Source: Pollenia angustigena (Eukaryota > Arthropoda > Insecta > Diptera > Polleniidae). Taken from it: 64,000 nucleotides of DNA. Within the stretch, counting starts at the first letter, position 1. Each line of letters starts with the position of its first letter. The notes under the pieces are model-generated. The model was not told the DNA's origin, made no database searches, and worked only from the letters and a program-made list of their open reading frames with translations. The stretch lies in the NCBI GenBank assembly GCA_930367215.1, contig OV884056.1, forward strand, positions 46,376,308 to 46,440,307. The letters are read 5' to 3'. The translations under genes and the position numbers were made by a program. Positions 48,008 through 61,666 of this stretch are shown in pieces.

Positions 48008-48761
48008 TCATGAAATCTTTATTTGAATCGACAGTACGGTCCATATAATTAAATGTTTGAAGATTATTTCATGCAAATGTTGACCGTGATTGCGCCTCAA
48101 ATGGTCCATCCGCTTAGTCCAATGTTGGCATTCTGTTTCCAACATTTCGGCCGGTATCTCACGAATAAATGCTTCAATGTTTTCTTCCAATGCGTCAATT
48201 GAAGCGGGCATGTGTGTATAGACATGAGCTTTAACGTAGCCGCACAAAAAAAAAGTCTAAAGACGTTAAATCGCACGATCTAGGCGGCCAATTGACCGGT
48301 CCCGAACGTGAAATAAAATGTTCACCGAACTCGCCTCTCAATAAGTCCATTGTTAAGCGTGCTGTGTGGCATGTGGCACCGTCTTGTTGAAACCACATGT
48401 CGTGCAAGTCAACAAGCTCTTGCATTTTGGGCAAAAAAAAGTTGGATATCATCTCACGGTAGCGCTCACCATTCACAGTTACGTTACGATTCGCATCATC
48501 TTGGAACGGTCCAATGATGCCACCAGCCCATAAACCGCACCAAACTGTGACTTTTTCTCGATGCATAAATAGCTCTTGCAATGCTTCTGGCTGATCTTCA
48601 CTCCAAAATCGACAATTCGGCTTATTAACTTACCCATTGAGCCAAAAATGAGCTTCGTCGCTGAACACAAGAAGCGCGCGATGAATTTTCTTAACAGAGC
48701 ACGCATTTTGATAATAAAATTCAATAATTTGCAAGCGTTGTTCGTTTGTAAGACGATTCAT
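48008..48761 (-). pseudogene. Broken transposase (copy 13)
   Basis: An expanded A run (cacaaaaaaaaagtc near 48242) shifts the frame at the third catalytic region (LDYFLCG becomes LDFFFVR). The tail stop at 48008 is the same as in copy 11. Confidence 0.85.
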
Positions 48762-49652
48762 GGTTAAATTATAGACCAAACTGAAGATGTTTGACAGTGA
48801 AACAAAACACGAAACGTGCGTCAGCTGTTTAAACCAGTGCTGCCAAAAAGATAATAGCTAAAAAATCACCCATTATATTAGCGGAATATAACAAATCTTA
48901 AAATGTTGTTTATAGACATATTTTAACATAAAATAAGTAATGACGTAGAAAACAAAATAAATTTTCTGTAAATATTTTACTGGATAACCCCATTTCTTTA
49001 AATTTTAAAGTGAACGACGTCACGGGTAAAAGCTAGTTACAAAATAAAACATGGGTGGGGGTAGGTCTTTTTTGATCTACCTTGTATATATATTTTTAAG
49101 AAATGTTGCTTCTTTTTTTGGCAACTTTTAACACTTTTTCTCTTTTAGTTTTGGTACTTTCTTATTTTCAAAAAATTTGGCTAGAGATATTGTCCAGATT
49201 TAAGTGGGGTATATTTTAAGAGGTTAAAACGAAAAATGTTTTACTTTTGATACTTTTTCTCTTTTGGATAAATTTGGTATACAGATTGCATATGGTCGAG
49301 ATCAAAATATACGGTATTTTTTAATGGATAAAATTGGGATAAAACTGTTACTTTTTATCTCTTCGAAAAATTTGGTATTCATATAAAACATAACCTAAAT
49401 TAACGTACAGAGTACTTTCTGGGGGAATAAAATGAGTCAAAGCTCGTACTTTTAGTACTTCGTTGCATTTGGTATAAAAAGTTCAAAATATACGGCACTT
49501 TTTAAGGGGTAAAAAATGGATAAAATTAGTACTTTTTGTACTTTTTCGGAATGCGTATGGTCCATTGGCTGGAATATATTTAGGCGCCCATTCATTGCTT
49601 TTCATATCGACAACTATATGTAGGTTGCTCAAGATTATTGAGTGCTCAAAAA

Positions 49653-49789
49653 CCGGACACAGCTGACTAGTCAGTACTGATGCATATAACGGACACAGCT
49701 GACCAGTCAGTACTGACTGGTCAGTACTGACGCATATACCGGCCACAGCTGACTAGTCAGTACTGATTCATATATTCGTCACTGTTGAC
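49653..49789. repeat. Palindromic repeat cluster (unit 13)
   Basis: Full form with the 26-bp palindrome. Confidence 0.75.
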
Positions 49790-50171
49790 GTATTTTTTAG
49801 TTTTAATAAAACACTATTAAAATAAAACATCTCATTCAATTCTCATACAAATTTTTGTCTTTATTTAAAATAAAATTCAATATTTTTTGGTTTCCAAAAT
49901 AACTTAAATAAATAAATATTTTTTTTTTTAACTAAATTTTTTAAATTAATTATGTTTTGTTTGCATTCGAAAACGTTTGCTGGATCAAACATCATTCAAC
50001 AGTTTCTTAATTACATTAAACAAGCACCTTCTTACAAATAAAGTTCAGTCAATAAAAAGTGTTAAAAATAAAGCTAAACTTTTACCAATTTATTGGTCAC
50101 GCTTATTTTTTGATTTTTTTTTCTCTTTTAGATTGATTATTTTAGTTTAAATTAAAAAAATTGTCGTCATT

Positions 50172-50752
50172 TTATTTATTAACCCCTTTTTCTTTTATGT
50201 ATTTTTGTTGCTTTACCCTATGGTGGGCACGTTCAACCGCTTTTCTTATACTTTTTTCATACTCCCCGGCTCCTAGGTTCTGAAAAACATCTAAAATATG
50301 AAGTAAAAAAAAAAGACAGAAATGTTAAATATTCAAAGACTAAAATTATTTAATGTCTGTACATACCTCTTACAATTTTATTTAGCAGCGTGAGATTTGA
50401 CAACGGAAGTTTTCCCCACCTTCCATCCCAATTATATTTATATAGCAAATCATCTGCAAACGATGCACTAATAACACTGCCAACATCTAAAGAAACACCT
50501 TTAATTTTATGAATATAGGACTTCTGTAAAGAAGTTGAATTACTGTTTGAGCAAGTAAAATATATAAAATATTGTGATTGTTACCATGGCCTGAGCGTAA
50601 TCGGAGTCTAGCTTCTCCTCTATTTCTTGCACTGCTGTTGTGGTCCGCAAGGGGAGCATGCTGGCGGTCTCATCAAGCCCTTGATCAGAAGTCTCTCCTG
50701 TCATGCGGCTGAGGTACTCTTGGGCTTTTTTTATGCCTACTTTACACTCCAT
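50172..50752 (-). CDS. DUF4806-like protein gene (copy 13)
   Basis: Intact consensus frame. The A run in intron 2 is one base longer than usual. Confidence 0.7.
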
Positions 50753-51578
50753 TAGAATTTTAGCTTATTGATGGAACAGGTTGTATATTAGATCTTTCAC
50801 TTCGTGCACTATCTTCGTTTTCTATTAACCTTCTATACATTTTAATTTTGGACTCAAATGTCTTTTTTCCCAATGATAGACAATTTTGCAAACGTCTTTT
50901 TTTCATAGTTATCTTTTATCACAAAAAGTATACTTTTATTATTTAATTTAATTTCTTAATAGGTATTTTCTATCTTATTGTCACTTTTTTATATTTTAAT
51001 AGGTATTTGTGTTATTTTTATTGTCACTCAATTCTTGCTTTCTGTCAAGGCAAATATTATTTTTTATCACTCTTTATTGTCACTGTCAATTTTTATTTCA
51101 CTTTTTTTATATTTATTTTAAATAATATAATGGGCGCACGTCACAATTTCATAAAATTCCTTTCGCTTTTAAAATTAATCTTGAATTTTTTACATATTTT
51201 ACACATTCCATTCAAAAATGAAACTGTCTAACATACATTCGTTGTTTCACTCTTACATACGCATTTCATTCCTGGAGTAATTAGCGTTGCCACTAGCAAA
51301 CATTTCTTCCTAAAATGTTTTTAACAACAGCAATTCCCAAAATTCCACCACTTTTTTTTTAAATAATTAATACAAATTTAGCTAAATTCTTATAATTATT
51401 AAAATTTATGAAACGTATTAACAGATATATTCAACATATTATTAAGTATATATAAAAATAAGAAGAAAAGATTAATAAAATTTAGGCTTTGCAAAATATT
51501 TCTAATTTGGTATACAAACGCACACGAGTGGCAACGCCACTTGTAACAATAAAAACAAACAAAAATAGTGCGTGTGTA

Positions 51579-52406
51579 TTAGTTTCGGTCATCCATTTCT
51601 TGTAGGGGAGCTATAGGAAAGTTGTAAAAAAAACTCATAAAATTCAGAAAAATGCATGAAATCTTTATTTGAATCGATAGTACGGTCCATATAATTAAAT
51701 GTTTGAAGATTATTTCATGCAAATGTTGACCGTGATTGCGCCTCAAATGGTCCATCCGCTTAGTCCAATGTTGGCATTCTGTTTCCAACATTTCGGCCGG
51801 TATCTCACGAATAAATGCTTCAATGTTTTCTTCCAATGCGTCAATTGAAGCGGGCATGTGTGTATAGACATGAGCTTTAACGTAGCCGCACAAAAAATAG
51901 TCTAAAGACGTTAAATCGCACGATCTAGGCGGCCAATTGACCGGTCCCGAACGTGAAATAAAATGTTCACCGAACTCGCCTCTCAATAAGTCCATTGTTA
52001 AGCGTGCTGTGTGGCATGTGGCACCGTCTTGTTGAAACCACATGTCGTGCAAGTCAACAAGCTCTTGCATTTTGGGCAAAAAAAAGTTGGATATCATCTC
52101 ACGGTAGCGCTCACCATTCACAGTTACGTTACGATTCGCATCATCTTGGAACGGTCCAATGATGCCACCAACCCATAAACCGCACCAAACTGTGACTTTT
52201 TCTCGATGCATAAATAGCTCTTGCAATGCTTCTGGCTGATCTTCACTCCAAAATCGACAATTCGGCTTATTAACTTACCCATTGAGCCAAAAATGAGCTT
52301 CGTCGCTGAACACAAGAAGCGCGCGATGAATTTTCTTAACAGAGCACGCATTTTGATAATAAAATTCAATAATTTGCAAGCGTTGTTCGTTTGTAAGACG
52401 ATTCAT
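51579..52406 (-). pseudogene. Broken transposase (copy 14)
   Basis: Standard broken form with Ala to Val in GLWAGG (accaacccat near 52166). Confidence 0.85.
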
Positions 52407-53297
52407 GGTTAAATTATAGACCAAACTGAAGATGTTTGACAGTGAAACAAAACACGAAACGTGCGTCAGCTGTTTAAACCAGTGCTGCCAAAAAGATAAT
52501 AGCTAAAAAATCACCCATTATATTAGCGGAATATAACAAATCTTAAAATGTTGTTTATAGACATATTTTAACATAAAATAAGTAATGACGTAGAAAACAA
52601 AATAAATTTTCTGTAAATATTTTACTGGATAACCCCATTTCTTTAAATCTTAAAGTGAACGACGTCACGGGAAAAAGCTAGTTACAAAATAAAACATGGG
52701 TGGGGGTAGGTCTTTTTTGATCTACCTTGTATATATATTTTTAAGAAATGTTGCTTCTTTTTTTGGCAACTTTTAACACTTTTTCTCTTTTAGTTTTGGT
52801 ACTTTCTTATTTTCAAAAAATTTGGCTAGAGATATTGTCCAGATTTAAGTGGGGTATATTTTAAGAGGTTAAAACGAAAAATGTTTTACTTTTGATACTT
52901 TTTCTCTTTTGGATAAATTTGGTATACAGATTGCATATGGTCGAGATCAAAATATACGGTATTTTTTAATGGATAAAATTGGGATAAAACTGTTACTTTT
53001 TATCTCTTCGAAAAATTTGGTATTCATATAAAACATAACCTAAATTAACGTACAGAGTACTTTCTGGGGGAATAAAATGAGTCAAAGCTCGTACTTTTAG
53101 TACTTCGTTGCATTTGGTATAAAAAGTACAAAATATACGGCACTTTTTAAGGGGTAAAAAATGGATCAAATTGGTACTTTTTGTACTTTTTCGGAATGCG
53201 TATGGTCCATTGGCTGGAATATATTTAGGCGCCCATTCATTGCTTTTCATATCGACAACTATATGTAGGTTGCTCAAGATTATTGAGTGCTCAAAAA

Positions 53298-53434
53298 CCG
53301 GACACAGCTGACTAGTCAGTACTGATGCATATAACGGACACAGCTGACCAGTCAGTACTGACTGGTCAGTACTGACGCATATACCGGCCACAGCTGACTA
53401 GTCAGTACTGATTCATATATTCGTCACTGTTGAC
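53298..53434. repeat. Palindromic repeat cluster (unit 14)
   Basis: Full form with the 26-bp palindrome. Confidence 0.75.
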
Positions 53435-53817
53435 GTATTTTTTAGTTTTAATAAAACACTATTAAAATAAAACATCTCATTCAATTCTCATACAAATTTT
53501 TGTCTTTATTTAAAATAAAATTCAATATTTTTTTGGTTTCCAAAATAACTTAAATAAATAAATATTTTTTTTTTTTAACTAAATTTTTTAAATTAATTAT
53601 GTTTTGTTTGCATTCGAAAACGTTTGCTGGATCAAACATCATTCAACAGTTTCTTAATTACATTAAACAAGCACCTTCTTACAAATAAAGTTCAGTCAAT
53701 AAAAAGTGTTAAAAATAAAGCTAAACATTTACCAATTTATTGGTCAAGCTTATTTTTTGATTTTTTTTCTCTTTTAGATTGATTATTTTAGTTTAAATTA
53801 AAAAAATTGTCGTCATT

Positions 53818-54397
53818 TTATTTATTAACCCCTTTTTCTTTTATGTATTTTTGTTGCTTTACCCTATGGTAGGCACGTTCAACCGCTTTTCTTATACTTT
53901 TTTCATACTCCCCGGCTCCTAGGTTCTGAAAAACATCTAAAATATGAAGTAAAAAAAAAGACAGAAATGTTAAATATTCAAAGACTAAAATTATTTAATG
54001 TCTGTACATACCTCTTACAATTTTATTTAGCAGCGTGAGATTTGACAACGGAAGTTTTCCCCACCTTCCATCCCAATTATATTTATATAGCAAATCATCT
54101 GCAAACGATGCACTAATAACACTGCCAACATCTAAAGAAACACCTTTAATTTTATGAATATAGGACTTCTGTAAAGAAGTTGAATTACTGTTTGAGCAAG
54201 TAAAATATATAAAATATTGTGATTGTTACCATGGCCTGAGCGTAATCGGAGTCTAGCTTCTCCTCTATTTCTTGCACTGCTGTTGTGGTCCGCAAGGGGA
54301 GCATGATGGCGGTCTCATCAAGCCCTTGATCAGAAGTCTCTCCTGTCATGCGGCTGAGGTACTCTTGGGCTTTTTTTATGCCTACTTTACACTCCAT
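53818..54397 (-). CDS. DUF4806-like protein gene (copy 14)
   Basis: Intact frame. It has Ser to Ile before MLPLRT (catgatggcg near 54302) and His to Tyr in RAHHR (tatggtaggc near 53866). Confidence 0.68.
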
Positions 54398-55255
54398 TAG
54401 AATTTTAGCTTATTGATGGAACAGGTTGTATATTAGATCTTTCACTTCGTGCACTATCTTCGTTTTCTATTAACCTTCTATACATTTTAATTTTGGACTC
54501 AAATGTCTTTTTTTCCAATGATAGACAATTTTGCAAACGTCTTTTTTTCATAGTTATCTTTTATCACAAAAAGTATACTTTTATTATTTAATTTAATTTC
54601 TTAATAGGTATTTTCTATCTTATTGTCACTTTTTTATATTTTAATAGGTATTTGTGTTATTTTTATTGTCACTCAATTCTTGCTTTCTGTCAAGGCAAAT
54701 ATTATTTTTTATCACTCTTTATTGTCACTGTCAATTTTTATTTCACTTTTTTTATATTTATTTTAAATAATATAATGGGCGCACGTCACAATTTCATAAA
54801 ATTCCTTTCGCTTTTAAAATTAATCTTGAATTTTTTACATATTTTACACATTCCATTCAAAAATGAAACTGTCTAACATACATTCGTTGTTTCACTCTTA
54901 CATACGCATTTCATTCCTGGAGTAATTAGCGTTGCCACTAGCAAACATTTCTTCCTAAAATGTTTTTAACAACAGCAATTCCCAAAATTCCGCCACTTTT
55001 TTTTTAAATAATTAATACAAATTTAGCTAAATTCTTATAATTATTAAAATTTATGAAACGTATTAACAGATATATTCAACATATTATTAAGTATATATAA
55101 AAATAAGAAGAAAAGATTAATAAAATTTGGGCTTTGCAAAATATTCCTTATTTGGTATACAAACGCACACGAGTGGCAACGCCACTTGTAACAATAAAAA
55201 CAAACAAAAATAGTGCGTGTGTATTAGTTTCGGTCATCCATTTCTTGTAGGGGAG

Positions 55256-56050
55256 CTATAGGAAAGTTGTAAAAAAACTCATAAAATTCAGAAAAATGCA
55301 TGAAATCTTTATTTGAATCGATAGTACGGTCCATATAATTAAATGTTTGAAGATTATTTCATGCAAATGTTGACCGTGATTGCGCCTCAAATGGTCCATC
55401 CGCTTAGTCCAATGTTGGCATTCTGTTTCCAACATTTCGGCCGGTATCTCACGAATAAATGCTTCAATGTTTTCTTCCAATGCGTCAATTGAAGCGGGCA
55501 TGTGTGTATAGACATGAGCTTTAACGTAGCCGCACAAAAAATAGTCTAAAGACGTTAAATCGCACGATCTAGGCGGCCAATTGACCGGTCCCGAACGTGA
55601 AATAAAATGTTCACCGAACTCGCCTCTCAATAAGTCCATTGTTAAGCGTGCTGTGTGGCATGTGGCACCGTCTTGTTGAAACCACATGTCGTGCAAGTCA
55701 ACAAGCTCTTGCATTTTGGGCAAAAAAAAGTTGGATATCATCTCACGGTAGCGCTCACCATTCACAGTTACGTTACGATTCGCATCATCTTGGAACGGTC
55801 CAATGATGCCACCAGCCCATAAACCGCACCGAACTGTGACTTTTTCTCGATGCATAAATAGCTCTTGCAATGCTTCTGGCTGATCTTCACTCCAAAATCG
55901 ACAATTCGGCTTATTAACTTACCCATTGAGCCAAAAATGAGCTTCGTCGCTGAACACAAGAAGCGCGCGATGAATTTTCTTAACAGAGCACGCATTTTGA
56001 TAATAAAATTCAATAATTTGCAAGCGTTGTTCGTTTGTAAGACGATTCAT
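55256..56050 (-). pseudogene. Broken transposase (copy 15)
   Basis: Shared internal stop. A one-base loss in the A run changes the readthrough tail to end at 55256. Trp to Arg in VWCGLW (gcaccgaact near 55828). Confidence 0.85.
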
Positions 56051-56927
56051 GGTTAAATTATAGACCAAACTGAAGATGTTTGACAGTGAAACAAAACACG
56101 AAACGTGCGTCAGCTGTTTAAACCAGTGCTTCCAAAAAGATAATAGCTAAAAAATCACCCATTATATTAGCGGAATATAACAAATCTTAAAATGTTGTTT
56201 ATAGACATATTTTAACATAAAATAAGTAATGACGTAGAAAACAAAATAAATTTTCTGTAAATATTTTACTGGATAACCCCATTTCTTTAAATCTTAAAGT
56301 GAACGACGTCACGGGTAAAAGCTAGTTACAAAATAAAAGGTCTTTTTTGATCTACCTTGTATATATATTTTTAAGAAATGTTGCTTCTTTTTTTGGCAAC
56401 TTTTAACACTTTTTCTCTTTTAGTTTTGGTACTTTCTTATTTTCAAAAAATTTGGCTAGAGATATTGTCCAGATTTAAGTGGGGTATATTTTAAGAGGTT
56501 AAAACGAAAAATGTTTTACTTTTGATACTTTTTCTCTTTTGGATAAATTTGGTATACAGATTGCATATGGTCGAGATCAAAATATACGGTATTTTTTAAT
56601 GGATAAAATTGGGATAAAACTGTTACTTTTTATCTCTTCGAAAAATTTGGTATTCATATAAAACATAACCTAAATTAACGTACAGAGTACTTTCTGGGGG
56701 AATAAAATGAGTCAAAGCTCGTACTTTTAGTACTTCGTTGCATTTGGTATAAAAAGTTCAAAATATACGGCACTTTTTAAGGGGTAAAAAATGGATCAAA
56801 TTGGTACTTTTTGTACTTTTTCGGAATGCGTATGGTCCATTGGCTGGAATATATTTAGGCGCCCATTCATTGCTTTTCATATCGACAACTATATGTAGGT
56901 TGCTCAAGATTATTGAGTGCTCAAAAA

Positions 56928-57064
56928 CCGGACACAGCTGACTAGTCAGTACTGATGCATATAACGGACACAGCTGACCAGTCAGTACTGACTGGTCAGT
57001 ACTGACGCATATACCGGCCACAGCTGACTAGTCAGTACTGATTCATATATTCGTCACTGTTGAC
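56928..57064. repeat. Palindromic repeat cluster (unit 15)
   Basis: Full form with the 26-bp palindrome. Confidence 0.75.
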
Positions 57065-57446
57065 GTATTTTTTAGTTTTAATAAAACACTATTAAAATAA
57101 AACATCTCATTCAATTCTCATAAAAATTTTTGTCTTTATTTAAAATAAAATTCAATATTTTTTTGGTTTCCAAAATAACTTAAATAAATAAATATTTTTT
57201 TTTTTAACTAAATTTTTTAAATTAATTATGTTTTGTTTGCATTCGAAAACGTTTGCTGGATCAAACATCATTCAACAGTTTCTTAATTACATTAAACAAG
57301 CACCTTCTTACAAATAAAGTTCAGTCAATAAAAAGTGTTAAAAATAAAGCTAAACTTTTACCAATTTATTGGTCACGCTTATTTTTTGATTTTTTTTCTC
57401 TTTTAGATTGATTATTTTAGTTTAAATTAAAAAAATTGTCGTCATT

Positions 57447-58025
57447 TTATTTATTAACCCCTTTTTCTTTTATGTATTTTTGTTGCTTTACCCTATGGTG
57501 GGCACGTTCAACCGCTTTTCTTATACTTTTTTCATACTCCCCGGCTCCTAGGTTCTGAAAACATCTAAAATATGAAGTAAAAAAAAAGACAGAAATGTTA
57601 AATATTCAAAGACTAAAATTATTTAATGTCTGTACATACCTCTTTCAATTTTATTTAGCAGCGTGAGATTTGACAACGGAAGTTTTCCCCACCTTCCATC
57701 CCAATTATATTTATATAGCAAATCATCTGCAAACGATGCACTAATAACACTGCCAACATCTAAAGAAACACCTTTAATTTTATGAATATAGGACTTCTGT
57801 AAAGAAGTTGAATTACTGTTTGAGCAAGTAAAATATATAAAATATTGTGATTGTTACCATGGCCTGAGCGTAATCGGAGTCTAGCTTCTCCTCTATTTCT
57901 TGCACTGCTGTTGTGGTCCGCAAGGGGAGCATGCTGGCGGTCTCATCAAGCCCTTGATCAGAAGTCTCTCCTGTCATGCGGCTGAGGTACTCTTGGGCTT
58001 TTTTTATGCCTACTTTACACTCCAT
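57447..58025 (-). CDS. DUF4806-like protein gene (copy 15)
   Basis: Intact frame. A T replaces A in cctctttcaa near 57643, which destroys the alternative donor (GTAAGA to GAAAGA) while leaving the GTATGT donor. With that donor the protein has Val to Glu near the end of exon 2. Confidence 0.68.
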
Positions 58026-58882
58026 TAGAATTTTAGCTTATTGATGGAACAGGTTGTATATTAGATCTTTCACTTCGTGCACTATCTTCGTTTTCTATTA
58101 ACCTTCTATACATTTTAATTTTGGACTCAAATGTCTTTTTTCCAATGATAGACAATTTTGCAAACGTCTTTTTTTCATAGTTATCTTTTATCACAAAAAG
58201 TATACTTTTATTATTTAATTTAATTTCTTAATAGGTATTTTCTATCTTATTGTCACTTTTTTATATTTTAATAGGTATTTGTGTTATTTTTATTGTCACT
58301 CAATTCTTGCTTTCTGTCAAGGCAAATATTATTTTTTATCACTCTTTATTGTCACTGTCAATTTTTATTTCACTTTTTTTATATTTATTTTAAATAATAT
58401 AATGGGCGCACGTCACAATTTCACAAAATTCCTTTCGCTTTTAAAATTAATCTTGAATTTTTTACATATTTTACACATTCCATTCAAAAATGAAACTGTC
58501 TAACATACATTCGTTGTTTCACTCTTACATACGCATTTCATTCCTGGAGTAATTAGCGTTGCCACTAGCAAACATTTCTTCCTAAAATGTTTTTAACAAC
58601 AGCAATTCCCAAAATTCCACCACTTTTTTTTTAAATAATTAATACAAATTTAGCTAAATTCTTATAATTATTAAAATTTATGAAACGTATTAACAGATAT
58701 ATTCAACATATTATTAAGTATATATAAAAATAAGAAGAAAAGATTAATAAAATTTGGGCTTTGCAAAATATTCCTTATTTGGTATACAAACGCACACGAG
58801 TGGCAACGCCACTTGTAAAAATAAAAACAAACAAAAATAGTGCGTGTGTATTAGTTTCGGTCATCCATTTCTTGTAGGGGAG

Positions 58883-59677
58883 CTATAGGAAAGTTGTAAA
58901 AAAACTCATAAAATTCAGAAAAATGCATGAAATCTTTATTTGAATCGATAGTACGGTCCATATAATTAAATGTTTGAAGATTATTTCATGCAAATGTTGA
59001 CCGTGATTGCGCCTCAAATGGTCCATCCGCTTAGTCCAATGTTGGCATTCTGTTTCCAACATTTCGGCCGGTATCTCACGAATAAATGCTTCAATGTTTT
59101 CTTCCAATGCGTCAATTGAAGCGGGCATGTGTGTATAGACATGAGCTTTAACGTAGCCGCACAAAAAATAGTCTAAAGACGTTAAATCGCACGATCTAGG
59201 CGGCCAATTGACCGGTCCCGAACGTGAAATAAAATGTTCACCGAACTCGCCTCTCAATAAGTCCATTGTTAAGCGTGCTGTGTGGCATGTGGCACCGTCT
59301 TGTTGAAACCACATGTCGTGCAAGTCAACAAGCTCTTGCATTTTGGGCAAAAAAAAGTTGGATATCATCTCACGGTAGCGCTCACCATTCACAGTTACGT
59401 TACGATTCGCATCATCTTGGAACGGTCCAATGATGCCACCAGCCCATAAACCGCACCAAACTGTGACTTTTTCTCGATGCATAAATAGCTCTTGCAATGC
59501 TTCTGGCTGATCTTCACTCCAAAATCGACAATTCGGCTTATTAACTTACCCATTGAGCCAAAAATGAGCTTCGTCGCTGAACACAAGAAGCGCGCGATGA
59601 ATTTTCTTAACAGAGCACGCATTTTGATAATAAAATTCAATAATTTGCAAGCGTTGTTCGTTTGTAAGACGATTCAT
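58883..59677 (-). pseudogene. Broken transposase (copy 16)
   Basis: Same shortened A run and early tail stop as copy 15. The core matches the consensus. Confidence 0.85.
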
Positions 59678-60568
59678 GGTTAAATTATAGACCAAACTGA
59701 AGATGTTTGACAGTGAAACAAAACACGAAACGTGCGTCAGCTGTTTAAACCAGTGCTTCCAAAAAGATAATAGCTAAAAAATCACCCATTATATTAGCGG
59801 AATATAACAAATCTTAAAATGTTGTTTATAGACATATTTTAACATAAAATAAGTAATGACGTAGAAAACAAAATAAATTTTCTGTAAATATTTTACTGGA
59901 TAACCCCATTTCTTTAAATCTTAAAGTGAACGACGTCACGGGTAAAAGCTAGTTACAAAATAAAACATGGGTGGGGGTAGGTCTTTTTTGATCTACCTTG
60001 TATATATATTTTTAAGAAATGTTGCTTCTTTTTTTGGCAACTTTTAACACTTTTTCTCTTTTAGTTTTGGTACTTTCTTATTTTCAAAAAATTTGGCTAG
60101 AGATATTGTCCAGATTTAAGTGGGGTATATTTTAAGAGGTTAAAACGAAAAATGTTTTACTTTTGATACTTTTTCTCTTTTGGATAAATTTGGTATACAG
60201 ATTGCATATGGTCGAGATCAAAATATACGGTATTTTTTAATGGATAAAATTGGGATAAAACTGTTACTTTTTATCTCTTCGAAAAATTTGGTATTCATAT
60301 AAAACATAACCTAAATTAACGTACAGAGTACTTTCTGGGGGAATAAAATGAGTCAAAGCTCGTACTTTTAGTACTTCGTTGCATTTGGTATAAAAAGTTC
60401 AAAATATACGGCACTTTTTAAGGGGTAAAAAATGGATCAAATTGGTACTTTTTGTACTTTTTCGGAATGCGTATGGTCCATTGGCTGGAATATATTTAGG
60501 CGCCCATTCATTGCTTTTCATATCGACAACTATATGTAGGTTGCTCAAGATTATTGAGTGCTCAAAAA

Positions 60569-60705
60569 CCGGACACAGCTGACTAGTCAGTACTGATGCA
60601 TATAACGGACACAGCTGACCAGTCAGTACTGACTGGTCAGTACTGACGCATATACCGGCCACAGCTGACTAGTCAGTACTGATTCATATATTCGTCACTG
60701 TTGAC
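60569..60705. repeat. Palindromic repeat cluster (unit 16)
   Basis: Full form with the 26-bp palindrome. Confidence 0.75.
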
Positions 60706-61088
60706 GTATTTTTTAGTTTTAATAAAACACTATTAAAATAAAACATCTCATTCAATTCTCATACAAATTTTTGTCTTTATTTAAAATAAAATTCAATATT
60801 TTTTTGGTTTCCAAAATAACTTAAATAAATAAATATTTTTTTTTTTTAACTAAATTTTTTAAATTAATTATGTTTTGTTTGCATTCGAAAACGTTTGCTG
60901 GATCAAACATCATTCAACAGTTTCTTAATTACATTAAACAAGCACCTTCTTACAAATAAAGTTCAGTCAATAAAAAGTGTTAAAAATAAAGCTAAACTTT
61001 TACCAATTTATTGGTCACGCTTATTTTTTGATTTTTTTTCTCTTTTAGATTGATTATTTTAGTTTAAATTAAAAAAATTGTCGTCATT

Positions 61089-61666
61089 TTATTTATTAAC
61101 CCCTTTTTCTTTTATGTATTTTTGTTGCTTTACCCTATGGTGGGCACGTTCAACCGCTTTTCTTATACTTTTTTCATACTCCCCGGCTCCTAGGTTCTGA
61201 AAACATCTAAAATATGAAGTAAAAAAAAGACAGAAATGTTAAATATTCAAAGACTAAAATTATTTAATGTCTGTACATACCTCTTACAATTTTATTTAGC
61301 AGCGTGAGATTTGACAACGGAAGTTTTCCCCACCTTCCATCCCAATTATATTTATATAGCAAATCATCTGCAAACGATGCACTAATAACACTGCCAACAT
61401 CTAAAGAAACACCTTTAATTTTATGAATATAGGACTTCTGTAAAGAAGTTGAATTACTGTTTGAGCAAGTAAAATATATAAAATATTGTGATTGTTACCA
61501 TGGCCTGAGCGTAATCGGAGTCTAGCTTCTCCTCTATTTCTTGCACTGCTGTTGTGGTCCGCAAGGGGAGCATGCTGGCGGTCTCATCAAGCCCTTGATC
61601 AGAAGTCTCTCCTGTCATGCGGCTGAGGTACTCTTGGGCTTTTTTTATGCCTACTTTACACTCCAT
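61089..61666 (-). CDS. DUF4806-like protein gene (copy 16)
   Basis: Intact consensus frame. Intron 2 is two bases shorter (ttctgaaaacatc and a shorter A run). Confidence 0.7.

Larger units (their letters stand above)
47969..51614. repeat. Tandem array unit 13
   Basis: 3,646 bp. Sister of unit 11 by shared private variants; units 10-11 and 12-13 form a duplicated pair offset by 5,580 bp. Confidence 0.96.
51615..55259. repeat. Tandem array unit 14
   Basis: Standard 3,645-bp unit. It has aaaagtac rather than the aaaagttc of units 11, 13, 15 and 16, so the array is a mosaic here. Confidence 0.97.
55260..58886. repeat. Tandem array unit 15
   Basis: 3,627 bp. A 14-bp deletion near 56339 removes catgggtgggggta. 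It shares with unit 16 a shortened A run (gtaaaaaaactc), ttccttatttgg just upstream, agtgcttcca and ttctgaaaacat. Confidence 0.96.
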
